Source of the DNA: Streptomyces sp. NBC_01298
GTDB lineage: Bacteria > Actinomycetota > Actinomycetes > Streptomycetales > Streptomycetaceae
DNA: 64,000 bases
Assembly (NCBI RefSeq): GCF_035978755.1
Contig: NZ_CP108414.1
Span: 8,308,001-8,372,000 of the forward strand
Direction of reading: 5' to 3'
Part shown: positions 33,159 to 41,024 of the stretch, in pieces
Position numbering within the stretch: position 1 is the stretch's first letter
How the letters are laid out: every line of letters starts with the position of its first letter
Program-made: the position numbers and the translations under genes
The notes under the pieces: generated by a model
Told to the model about the DNA's origin: nothing
Databases searched by the model: none
Seen by the model: the letters and a program-made list of their open reading frames with translations, nothing else

Positions 33159-36100
33159 TACTGGAGTTCCCTGACGGCGGCAGCGATGCCGGCCGGGGTG
33201 GGGACGTCGAAGAAGACGTCGAAGTCGAGTTCCACGCCGAGCGCGTCGCGGATCCGGACGGCGATCTGGATCACCGTCAGCGAATGCCCGCCGAGGTCGA
33301 ACAGGTCGTCCTCGGGGCCGACGTCGGGCAGGTTGAGCACCTCGGCCCAGATCCGGCGGACGGTCGCGGTCGTCTCGTCCTCGGCGTGAGCTTCGGTGCC
33401 GGCTTCGGCGGCCTGCGGCGCCGGGGTCTCGCGCGGCGGGGGTACGGGCAGGGCCCGCCGGTCCAGCTTCCCGTTCGGGGTGAGCGGGAGCCGCTCCAAG
33501 GTGAGCCAGCGCTGCGGCACCATCGCGGCCGGCAGGGTGCGCATCAGGTGCTCCCGCAGGTCGGCGGGGGCGGGCGCCGGGGCGCCGGCGGCCGGGACCA
33601 GGTAGCCGGCCAGGAAGGGCTCGCCGTCCTCCTCGGCGCGGACGGCGACGGCGGCCTGGGCGAGGGCCGGGTGCTCCAGCAGGGCGGACTCGATCTCGCC
33701 GAGTTCGATCCGGTGACCGCGGATCTTGACCTGGTCGTCGATGCGTCCGAGGAAGTCGAGTTCGCCGTCGGCCGTCCAGACGGCGCGGTCCCCGGTGCGG
33801 TAGAGCCGGGCGCCGGGCGGACCGAAGGGGCTCCGCACGAACCGCTCGGCGGTGAGTTCGGGCCGGCCGAGGTAGCCGTGGGCGACGCCGTCCCCGCCGA
33901 TCAGCAGCTCCCCGGGGATGCCGAGCGGGGTCGGGCTCAGCTGCTCGTCGACGACGTAGGTCTGGGTGTTGGCGATGGGGCGGCCGATCCTCACCTGGCG
34001 CGGATCGGCGGGGAGTTCGGCGCAGGTGGACCAGATGGTGGTCTCAGTGGGCCCGTACACATTGAACAACCGGGCGGTGTGCGAGCGCAGTTCACGGGCG
34101 AGCGGCAGCGGCAGCGCCTCGCCGCCGGCCAGGCCGGTGACGGCGCCCAGCGCGTCGGCGGGCGGCGCGCCGGCCCCGCTCGCCGCGGTGAGCATCACCC
34201 GCCATCCGGACGGGGTGGCCTGGACGTGGGTGACGCCCTCCGCGGCGATCAGCGAGAGCAGCCCGGGGCCGTCGACGGAGAGGCCGTCCGGAGCCAGCAC
34301 CAGGCGGCCGCCGGTGATCAGCGGCAGGTAGAGCTCCAGCGCGGAGATGTCGAAGGAGAGCGAGGTCAGCCCGAGCCAGGCGTGCTCGGGGCCGGAGCCG
34401 AGCCGGTCGGCGAAGGAGGTGAGCAGGTTGACCAGCGCCCGGTGGCCGACCGCGACACCCTTGGGGCGGCCCGTGGAGCCGGAGGTGTACAGGACGTACG
34501 CCAAGTCCCCCGGGCCGGGGGCGGCCCCGGGGGCGGACCCGGCCGGGGCCTGCGCCGACCGGGCGGGGACCCGTAGGACCACGGGGGCCGCGGCGGTCAC
34601 CACGGGCGCGGGCTCACGGTCGGCGAGCACCACGACGGCTCCGGAGTCGCGCAGGACGAGGGCCAGGCGCTCGGCCGGATAGCCGGGGTCCAGCGGCAGG
34701 TACGCCGCGCCGGTGGCGAGGACCGCGAGCAGCGCGGCGGGCAGGTCGGCGGTGCGGTCCAGGTGGAGGGCGACCAGATCGCCGGGACGGACGCCTCCGG
34801 CATCCAGGACATCCGCCAACTGTGCGCTACGGAGCATCAGTTCGCGGTAGGACAGGTGGCGGCCGGAAGCGCTGACCGCGATGGCCTCGGGGGTGGCGGC
34901 GGCCTGGGCGCGGACCAGGTCGAGCACGGTCCGGTCGGCGGGGTAGGGGCGGTCGGTGGCGTTCGGCGCGGTGGTGACGGCACGGAGCTCGGCCGCGTCC
35001 AGCAGGGGAAGGTCCACCAGCCGGGCATCGGGGGCGGCGACCGCGCCGGAGAGCAGGGTGCTGTAGTGACCGGCGATGCGGCGGGCGGTGTCCGGGGCGA
35101 GCACGGCCGGGTCGTACTGGAGGCTGAAGTCGATTCCGCCGCCCGGGGCGCCGTCGGTGCCGGGGGCTTCGACGGCCTGGAGGTGGAGGGTGTTGCGGGC
35201 GGTGCGGTTGTGCACGGCCCAGGCCACCCGGGCGCCGGTGCCGGCGAATTCCGGGTCCGGGCCGCGCCGGCGGTAGCCGAGCGAGACCGCGCTCAGGCCG
35301 ACGCGGGGGCTCAGCCCGGGGACGGCGGTGCCGAAGGGCACGCCGCGGTACGGGTAACCGGCCCGCAGCTCGGCACGGACGGCCCCGGCGAAGTCGGTGA
35401 AGGTCTGTGACGCGTCGCCCGCCGGCGAGTGGACCGGCAGTTCGTTGACGAACAGCCCTATTTCTCCGGCGAGTTCGGCTGTCCGGGTCGAGAACGGGAC
35501 GGAAACCGGCACCGCTTCGCCGCCGTACCGGCGCAACAGCCCGTGCAGGGCCGCGAGCAGGAACTCGAAGACGGTGGTACCGGCGAGGCCGGCCGCCGTG
35601 GCCAGCTCGCCGGCCTCGGCGCCGTCGAGGCGCCACTCGACCGCCTCACCGGCCCCGGCGACGGTCGGGGTGCGCACCGCGCCGGGCAGCACCGGGTCGG
35701 TGGCGGCGGCCCAGCGCGGGCCGAACCACTCGGCGGCGCCGCGTACGGCGCCCGGATCCGGGGCCGGTGCGGTCGGTGCCGTCCGCGCGCCGCCCGGCAC
35801 GTCCGCCCGATCCTCGGTCGGGGCCAGGGGTGCCGGGCCGTACGCGGCTGCGAGGTCCCGGGTCAGGACGTCCTTGGAGTTTCCGTCGAAGACCGCGTGA
35901 TGGGCGGTGACCAGCAGCTCGGCGCTGCCGTCGGCGCGCCGGTGCAGGGTGAAGCGGCTGAGGGGTCCGGTCTCCAGGACGAACGGGCGGGCGGCCTCCT
36001 CCTCCAGCTTCTTCTCCAAGTCGGCCTCGTCCGCCGGAGCTTCGAGCCGCACCAGTTCGGGCCGCCGGGCCGCCGGTTCCTGCCAGACCTGGCCGCCACG

Positions 36101-36307
36101 CTCCACCAGCCGGGCGGCCAGAGCCGGGTGACGCCTGATCACCGCGTCCACCGCGCGGGCCAGCGCCTCCGTGTCGATCCGGTCGAAGGAGATCCGCACC
36201 GGCATGTGGAAGGCCTCGCGGGCCAGTCCCAGCCGTTCGGTGAGCCAGACGCCCTGCTGGGCCGGCGAGGCCGCCGTGCGGTCGGGCAGGGGGAGTACTT
36301 CGGACAT
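33158..36307 (-). CDS. NRPS module C-A-T, probably glycine-activating (first gene of the cluster)
   Basis: A 1049-residue single module. The C domain (1-430) has HHAVFDG at residues 136-142, intact in HHxxxDG though the following residues differ from the usual WS. The A domain (about 460-905) has LAYVLYTSGSTGRPKG near 605. The carrier domain LFDLGGHSLTV has its Ser near 1006. By-eye pocket residues D-I-L-Q-L-G-V-I-W-K differ at one position from the published glycine code D-I-L-Q-L-G-L-I-W-K, so glycine is the best guess. It is promoter-proximal, preceded by a 900-bp gene-free region with a 26-bp palindrome. No epimerisation or methylation domain is present. Confidence 0.88.
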   Translation of the reverse strand: MSEVLPLPDRTAASPAQQGVWLTERLGLAREAFHMPVRISFDRIDTEALARAVDAVIRRHPALAARLVERGGQVWQEPAARRPELVRLEAPADEADLEKKLEEEAARPFVLETGPLSRFTLHRRADGSAELLVTAHHAVFDGNSKDVLTRDLAAAYGPAPLAPTEDRADVPGGARTAPTAPAPDPGAVRGAAEWFGPRWAAATDPVLPGAVRTPTVAGAGEAVEWRLDGAEAGELATAAGLAGTTVFEFLLAALHGLLRRYGGEAVPVSVPFSTRTAELAGEIGLFVNELPVHSPAGDASQTFTDFAGAVRAELRAGYPYRGVPFGTAVPGLSPRVGLSAVSLGYRRRGPDPEFAGTGARVAWAVHNRTARNTLHLQAVEAPGTDGAPGGGIDFSLQYDPAVLAPDTARRIAGHYSTLLSGAVAAPDARLVDLPLLDAAELRAVTTAPNATDRPYPADRTVLDLVRAQAAATPEAIAVSASGRHLSYRELMLRSAQLADVLDAGGVRPGDLVALHLDRTADLPAALLAVLATGAAYLPLDPGYPAERLALVLRDSGAVVVLADREPAPVVTAAAPVVLRVPARSAQAPAGSAPGAAPGPGDLAYVLYTSGSTGRPKGVAVGHRALVNLLTSFADRLGSGPEHAWLGLTSLSFDISALELYLPLITGGRLVLAPDGLSVDGPGLLSLIAAEGVTHVQATPSGWRVMLTAASGAGAPPADALGAVTGLAGGEALPLPLARELRSHTARLFNVYGPTETTIWSTCAELPADPRQVRIGRPIANTQTYVVDEQLSPTPLGIPGELLIGGDGVAHGYLGRPELTAERFVRSPFGPPGARLYRTGDRAVWTADGELDFLGRIDDQVKIRGHRIELGEIESALLEHPALAQAAVAVRAEEDGEPFLAGYLVPAAGAPAPAPADLREHLMRTLPAAMVPQRWLTLERLPLTPNGKLDRRALPVPPPRETPAPQAAEAGTEAHAEDETTATVRRIWAEVLNLPDVGPEDDLFDLGGHSLTVIQIAVRIRDALGVELDFDVFFDVPTPAGIAAAVRELQ

Positions 36308-36517
36308 CGGCGGCTCACTTAGGACGTCGGAGCAGGGTGGCGGAGCAGCACGGGTGAACGTGCGGACGCGGCATGGGGCGCGGCCTGCCGCACGGTGGGG
36401 CCCAGGTCACCAACGGGCAGGCCGCAGCAAGCGGGTTTGGTGACGCAATGGGCCACGGTGTGGCGTCCGGTCCTCCCCCGGGGACCGGCCGATGGCCGTG
36501 AACGGTCAGGGCCGCCG

Positions 36518-36543
36518 GACGTCCGGGGATATCCCGGGACGTC
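36518..36543. promoter_or_regulatory. 26-bp near-perfect palindrome upstream of the NRPS cluster
   Basis: ACGTCCGGGGAT at 36519-36530 and ATCCCGGGACGT at 36531-36542 mirror each other at 11 of 12 positions, plus one further G-C pair outside. The site lies about 210 bp upstream of the first NRPS start. Its size and symmetry suit a dimeric repressor operator, but no regulator gene is adjacent. Confidence 0.5.
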
Positions 36544-36970
36544 AGATGACTCACCTCGGGCCCCCGCCCGATGAAGACAATTGGTCCAGACCTGTCGAGA
36601 GATTCGCACAACGCCCATGGAGCGTCAAGGGGCGTCCATTGCCCGGATTCGACTGCCATGTGCGGTCGATCTGTACCGGAGTCCTCCCAAACATCCTCCC
36701 GAGTGAACACGTTTGACGGTTGGTCACCTCGCGTTGGTTGGCTGGATGACGCCGTAGTGGCCCACGGGGGAGCGGGGCGCGGTGCGCAGGGGCCGATCCG
36801 GTCCTGGTGGCGCTGACGGTGCGCTGTGACCGGGCTGCGCCAGTGGCTCGTCATTTGCTTTCGAGACGATGCGAAAGGGTGCCGCGGCGGCCCGCGATTT
36901 TGTCGCGGCGCTCTCTTCCGGTCCGTGCGGCCCGGACGGGCCGGCCGCGCACCTGAGTCTCCACGCCTCT

Positions 36971-36992
36971 CTACTGAAAATTCCGTCAGTAG
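36971..36992. promoter_or_regulatory. Palindrome CTACTGA-N8-TCAGTAG upstream of the permease
   Basis: Seven-base arms are separated by eight AT-rich bases (AAATTCCG). It resembles a second palindrome at 37128-37145 (TGACTG-N6-CAGTCA): both have TGA and TCA flanking an AATT-containing centre. Two related sites before one gene suggest a specific regulator. Confidence 0.45.
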
Positions 36993-37126
36993 GGGTTGCG
37001 CAAGGTTCGAAGTCGCCCCAGGCTCCACATCGCAGGCCCAGTGGTCGGGATCGAGACATTGGCATCGTCGGTCGGGCCTGGGGCTACCCGTGTTGGCTTG
37101 CTTGTAAGGAACATGCGACTTGGCCA

Positions 37127-37156
37127 TTGACTGGAATTTCAGTCAGTCCCTACGGT
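37127..37156 (+). promoter_or_regulatory. Candidate promoter of the NCS1 permease with overlapping operator
   Basis: TTGACT at 37127-37132 and TACGGT at 37151-37156 are 18 bp apart, a good vegetative-type promoter. The inverted repeat TGACTG...CAGTCA at 37128-37145 overlaps the -35 box and spacer, where a bound repressor would block polymerase. The permease start is about 75 bp downstream. Confidence 0.55.
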
Positions 37157-37230
37157 GAGCGCAGCCTGATCGGCTCTGGAGGGGCGAGGCGGCTCAACGG
37201 CCGTGCGCATGCCCGTATATGGGAGATCAA

Positions 37231-38682
37231 ATGGGAACAATCGCCTCAGAGGTATCGGATTCGACACCTCCTGCGGGCATCGAAGTACACTCGATCGACT
37301 GGGTGCCCCTCGAGGAACGGCACGGCAAGCCTTCGAGCGTCGGGGCCATCTGGTTCGTGGGCAGCCTCAACCTCACGGGCCTGGCAACCGGCGTCGTGAC
37401 GCTCTCCATGGGGGCCTCGCTCCTCTGGACGGTGGTCGCCACGGTTCTCGGTTCGCTCTTCGGAACGTTCTTCATGGCGTTCCACTCGGCCCAGGGCCCA
37501 CAACTGGGCCTGCCTCAACTGGTGCAGTCACGGCCCCAGTTCGGTTACCTGGGCGCCGCGTTCACCGTGTGGGTTTTCGCCCTCGTCAACTACGTGGCCT
37601 TCAATACGTCCGACGCCCTGCTGTCCGGGCAGGCGCTGAACACGCTCACCGGCATACCGAACGGACTCGGCTACGCGCTGGCCGCCGTGGTGGCGGCCGT
37701 CATCGCCCTGTTCGGATACGAATGGATCCACCGGCTGAACAAGTGGCTCACCTGGCCCTTCGTCGTGATCACCGCGGCGATCACCGGGGCCGCGCTGTTC
37801 GGCGGAGGGCTGCCGGACGGAGTCTGGGACGCCGGCCCGTTCGAACTCGCCCCGTTCATGCTCGTCTTCGTCTTCGTGGCGGGCTTCCAGCTGGGCTGGG
37901 CGCCGTACGTCTCGGACTACTCGCGCTACCTCCGGCCCGACGTCCCCGTGCGCAGCACCTTCTGGTGGACCTACCTGCCCAGTGCGGTCTCCGGGATCTG
38001 GGTGTTCGTCCTCGGCGCCGTCGTCTCGGCCGCCGCCCCCGAGGGCACCGACCCGGTGACCGCCCTGAAGCTGTCGGCGGACCGGCTGTTCAGCGGGTTC
38101 GGCACGGTCGCCGTCGTCGTACTGCTGGTCGGGCTGCTCTCCATCATGGCGATCAACCAGTACGGCGGCAGTCTCACCATGATCTCGATCGTGGACTCCT
38201 TCCGGCCGGTCAAGCCGACGCGGATCATCAGGATCGCGACGATCGGGATCATGATGGTGGCCGTCGGGACGGTCTCCATCCTCGTCGGCATCGATCAGTT
38301 CAACTGGTTCTTCGCCAACGTGGTCGTGGTGCTGACGTACTTGTTCATCCCGTGGACGGCCATCAACCTGGTCGACTTCTTCTTCGTCCGACGCGGCCAG
38401 TACGTCGTCAAGGAGATCTTCAACCCGAACGGCATCTACGGCCGATGGGGATGGCGGGGGAACCTCGCGTACGTGATCGGGCTGGCCTTCATGGCGCCTT
38501 TCATGGTCATCACGGGCCTCTACATCGGCCCCGTCGCGGAATCCCTCGGTGGCGTCGACTACTCGATCTTCGTCGGCCTGCCGGTGTCCGGCGCCCTCTA
38601 CTGGTTCTTCGCCCGAAGCCTCGACCTGGACACCGAGCGCCGGATGGTCCGGGAGGAGGGCTTGCTCGACGAACTCCACTGA
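37231..38682 (+). CDS. NCS1 family nucleobase/cation symporter (purine-cytosine permease-like)
   Basis: A 483-residue membrane transporter with about 12 helices. It has the NCS1 N-terminal pattern (IWFVGSLNLTGLATGVVTLSMG, then QLGLPQLVQSRPQFGYLGA), a conserved WAPYVSDYSRYLRP and a late NLVDFFFVRRGQYV. The family takes up cytosine, purines, hydantoins, allantoin or thiamine with sodium or protons. GGGAG lies five bases before the ATG at 37231; the ATG at 37219 has no site and is less likely. It is followed by an exported agmatine-deiminase-like enzyme, so its substrate may be a nitrogen compound related to that reaction. That link is inference only. Confidence 0.87.
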   Translation: MGTIASEVSDSTPPAGIEVHSIDWVPLEERHGKPSSVGAIWFVGSLNLTGLATGVVTLSMGASLLWTVVATVLGSLFGTFFMAFHSAQGPQLGLPQLVQSRPQFGYLGAAFTVWVFALVNYVAFNTSDALLSGQALNTLTGIPNGLGYALAAVVAAVIALFGYEWIHRLNKWLTWPFVVITAAITGAALFGGGLPDGVWDAGPFELAPFMLVFVFVAGFQLGWAPYVSDYSRYLRPDVPVRSTFWWTYLPSAVSGIWVFVLGAVVSAAAPEGTDPVTALKLSADRLFSGFGTVAVVVLLVGLLSIMAINQYGGSLTMISIVDSFRPVKPTRIIRIATIGIMMVAVGTVSILVGIDQFNWFFANVVVVLTYLFIPWTAINLVDFFFVRRGQYVVKEIFNPNGIYGRWGWRGNLAYVIGLAFMAPFMVITGLYIGPVAESLGGVDYSIFVGLPVSGALYWFFARSLDLDTERRMVREEGLLDELH

Positions 38683-38734
38683 CCAACTCCACTGACCAAC
38701 TCCACTGACCAACTCCGCCCACCAACTCCGCTGA
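38670..38734. repeat. Five tandem 13-bp repeats at the 3' end of the permease gene
   Basis: Units of CCAACTCCACTGA start at 38670, 38683, 38696, 38709 and 38722. The first unit encodes the last permease codons and its stop, and the fourth and fifth have drifted (CGCCCA, CGCTGA). The array probably grew by slippage from the stop region and sits in the spacer before the agmatine-deiminase-like gene. Confidence 0.85.
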
Positions 38735-38783
38735 CCAGCACCGTGCCCGCATCTACAGAACTGCCACGAAAAGGGAGCACCAC

Positions 38784-39953
38784 GTGAAGACAGAGAACGA
38801 CGGCCAGAAGCCGGCCATGAGCCGCCGAAGCCTCCTCGCCCGCACCGGAGCGGCCGCGGCCGCGCTGGCGGTGGGTCCGGTCCTCGGCGGCATCCAGCCC
38901 GCCATGGCCGCGTCCTGGCGCGTACCCGGGGAAGACGCGTCGCACAAGCGGACCTGGATGGCCTGGCCGTCCAGTTCCACGATCTGGGGCAGCGTGCTGT
39001 ACAAGATCCAGACCGACATCGCCAAGCTCGCCAAGGAGATCGCCAAGTACGAGCCGGTCATCATGTGCGCGGACGGCTCGTCGGCCGCGTCGACGGCCAG
39101 GAGCATGTGCGGGTCCACCGTCACGGTGATCAGCTCGGTTCCCGTCTCGGACTGCTGGATGCGGGACACCGGCCCGCTGTTCCGCGTGGACGGCGCCGGC
39201 GGCCTGGACTCCATCGGCCTGAACTTCAACGCCTGGGGCGAGAACGCCACGAGCTTCTACGGGATCCCCGCGTCCGCCTACAACAAGGACCGCGTGCTCG
39301 AGCAGAACCTCGCCGCCTACAACGGGACCCCGTTCGCCCGGACGTCCGTGGTCGGCGAAGGCGGCGGTGTGGAGTACGACGGCGACGGCACTCTGATGGC
39401 GACGGAGAGCTGTTGGGTGAACTCCAACCGGAACCCCGGCAAGACGCGGAGCCAGATCGAGGCGGAGCTGCTCGCCAAGTTCGGCGCCACGAAGATGATC
39501 TGGCTGCCCGGTGTCACCGGAGAGGACGTCACCGACGGCCACATCGATGGCACCGCACGCTACATCAAGCCCGGTGTGGTGATGGTGCAGTTGGCCGGTG
39601 CGGTGCGGCCGGCCGTCTGGACCGCCAATGCCAACGCCATCCACAGCGTGCTGGCGAACGCGACCGACGCCAGGGGGCGCCGGCTCCAGGTCCTCACCAT
39701 CGAGGGCCCGGACACCCTGCCGCGGATCTCGCGGAGCAAGCAGGCGGCGTTCCTCAGCTCCTACATGAACTGGACGGTGACCAACCAGGCGATCATCACC
39801 ACCCAGTTCGGCGACACCGCCAAGGACGCGGCGGCCAAGACAGCCATCGCGGCCGCCTACGGCAGGCCCGTCGTACAGCTCAACCTGGACAACCTCTACG
39901 GCAACGGCGGCGGTGGCGCGCACTGCGTCACGATGCAGGAGCCCAACCGCTAG
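38784..39953 (+). CDS. Tat-exported agmatine deiminase family protein (peptidyl-arginine deiminase-like)
   Basis: A 389-residue guanidine-modifying enzyme. A twin-arginine signal (SRRSLLARTGAAAAALAVG, RR at 14-15) predicts export. The family landmarks are DCWMRDTGPLF, GEGGGVEYDGDGTL, VTDGHIDGTARYI with the catalytic His, and GGGGAHCVTMQEP with the catalytic Cys near the C-terminus. Agmatine deiminases release ammonia from agmatine to give N-carbamoylputrescine. Most are cytoplasmic, so export is unusual and the substrate may be extracellular agmatine or another guanidine. AAAGGGAGCACCACG precedes the initiator. It follows the NCS1 permease by about 100 bp and two strong terminators end the unit. 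Confidence 0.86.
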   Translation: MKTENDGQKPAMSRRSLLARTGAAAAALAVGPVLGGIQPAMAASWRVPGEDASHKRTWMAWPSSSTIWGSVLYKIQTDIAKLAKEIAKYEPVIMCADGSSAASTARSMCGSTVTVISSVPVSDCWMRDTGPLFRVDGAGGLDSIGLNFNAWGENATSFYGIPASAYNKDRVLEQNLAAYNGTPFARTSVVGEGGGVEYDGDGTLMATESCWVNSNRNPGKTRSQIEAELLAKFGATKMIWLPGVTGEDVTDGHIDGTARYIKPGVVMVQLAGAVRPAVWTANANAIHSVLANATDARGRRLQVLTIEGPDTLPRISRSKQAAFLSSYMNWTVTNQAIITTQFGDTAKDAAAKTAIAAAYGRPVVQLNLDNLYGNGGGGAHCVTMQEPNR

Positions 39954-39959
39954 GCGACA

Positions 39960-39989
39960 GGCCCGGGTCTCACGCCCGAGACCCGGGCC
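39960..39989 (+). terminator. Terminator hairpin 1 after the agmatine deiminase-like gene
   Basis: A perfect 12-bp stem: GGCCCGGGTCTC (39960-39971) with GAGACCCGGGCC (39978-39989) and a six-base loop, starting six bases after the stop codon. Confidence 0.85.
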
Positions 39990-39990
39990 G

Positions 39991-40017
39991 GCCGTCCCCG
40001 CTCCGAGCGGGGACGGC
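39991..40017 (+). terminator. Terminator hairpin 2, tandem with the first
   Basis: A perfect 12-bp stem: GCCGTCCCCGCT (39991-40002) with AGCGGGGACGGC (40006-40017) and a CCG loop. It begins two bases after the first hairpin. Confidence 0.8.
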
Positions 40018-40128
40018 GTTCCGTGGCCCCGTCGGCTGGGGCACCTCAACCCGGAATGGCTCGATGATCGCGCGCCCACAGGCTCGTTGCTCCTTTGAAT
40101 TGAAGGGGCGGGGTAGGTTTCAGCCTTC

Positions 40129-40142
40129 CTAACATCTGTTAG
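40129..40142. promoter_or_regulatory. 14-bp palindrome upstream of the HTH gene
   Basis: CTAACA-TC-TGTTAG, in a locally AT-richer stretch about 85 bp before the chosen start. It is a candidate autoregulatory operator, with no further copies noticed nearby. Confidence 0.4.
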
Positions 40143-40225
40143 TGTGCCCGCGCTTGGTGTTCGTCCATCATTCCGTTTCCCCTCGCGCGCGGAGCGCCCG
40201 AGGGGTGTTGCGAGGTGTCTTGTAC

Positions 40226-40918
40226 GTGTACAGCGCTCCGTTTTCCCCCACCGAGGCCAGAGCCGCACGAGCCCGCATGGGTCTGACCCTGGCCCAGGTG
40301 GCGGCCTCCATGACCTCCTGCGGCGCCCCGGTCCACCCGGAGTTGGTCCAAGGGTGGGAGCAGGGCTGGAACGTGCCGTCCGACCAGCACCTCTTCGCGC
40401 TGGCCGATGTGCTGTGGTGCGACACGGTCACGCTCATGGGCACCGCGCCGAGGACGCTCGTCGAGTTCCGGCTGGCCCGCCGGGTCGGTGCGGAACGGCT
40501 GGCGTACCGCCTGGGCATGGATCCTTCCGAGTACCGCAAGGCCGAGTCGACCGGGCAATGGCGTGGGGATGCCCGGCAGACGCGGGCTCTGGTCGAGATC
40601 CTGGGGCTGTCCTTGCGCGGTCTGGTCGGGATCACGGGCCGCGGGGGCGAGTTGGAGGAGCACCTGCGGTCGGGGATGGCCGGGAGGTGGAAGGCCCATG
40701 TCGATCCGGTGGTGGAGATCGTCGCCGTGGACCCGACGAGCGTGGGCGATGCGCTGCGGACCATGCACGGGGAGTTCTACCGTTTCTCCGAGCGGTACAT
40801 GGGACACCTGGTCGCCCGCAACGACGACTCCAGGCTCAAGGAGATAGCGGCGGAGCGCGCGGCGTACCTGCGCCGACTGCCCGACCGCTTCTGGGAGTTG
40901 GTCGGCGAGGACAACTAG
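40226..40918 (+). CDS. XRE-like helix-turn-helix protein with two HTH-type repeats
   Basis: About 230 residues. The N-terminal part (FSPTEARAARARMGLTLAQV, ASMTSCGAPVHPELVQGWEQG) and a second similar segment (LVEFRLARRVGAERLAYRLG, MDPSEYRKAESTGQWRGD) both read like Cro/C1-type HTH domains in tandem. The C-terminal half (GRWKAHVDPVVEIVAVDPTS, RFSERYMGHLVARNDD) matches no domain I know. The start is uncertain: GTG at 40226 has GAGGT nine bases upstream, while GTG at 40142 and TTG at 40220 are alternatives. Function is presumably transcriptional regulation; the target is unknown. Confidence 0.65.
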   Translation: MYSAPFSPTEARAARARMGLTLAQVAASMTSCGAPVHPELVQGWEQGWNVPSDQHLFALADVLWCDTVTLMGTAPRTLVEFRLARRVGAERLAYRLGMDPSEYRKAESTGQWRGDARQTRALVEILGLSLRGLVGITGRGGELEEHLRSGMAGRWKAHVDPVVEIVAVDPTSVGDALRTMHGEFYRFSERYMGHLVARNDDSRLKEIAAERAAYLRRLPDRFWELVGEDN

Positions 40919-41024
40919 GCTGGGGCAAAGGGAGGATGGGGCGGCGGCGGTGCGCGCCGGGACAGCGGGCCGGGCGGGCGGGGAGTCCGCCGCGGCCCGC
41001 CGTCGCGGTCGACCGGCCGACCGG

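Larger units (their letters stand above)
36308..37126. other. Gene-free divergent region between the NRPS cluster and the NCS1 permease
   Basis: About 820 bp with no convincing gene: the open frames have no family resemblance or good ribosome sites, and no MbtH gene is present. GC is lower than in the flanks. It holds a short hairpin (CCGGTCC at 36467-36473 with GGACCGG at 36482-36488), a 26-bp palindrome at 36518-36543 and another at 36971-36992. Promoters for both flanking units must lie here; a convincing NRPS promoter was not identified. Confidence 0.6.

Noticed and set aside
27229..33174. Long plus-strand frame opposite the NRPS genes
   Set aside because: It is a GC-bias shadow with Gln/Gly/Val-rich nonsense and no domain, unlike the conserved minus-strand domains.
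36826..37107. Small genes, including a possible MbtH, in the region upstream of the NRPS cluster
   Set aside because: No MbtH-like sequence or other family match and no ribosome sites were seen.
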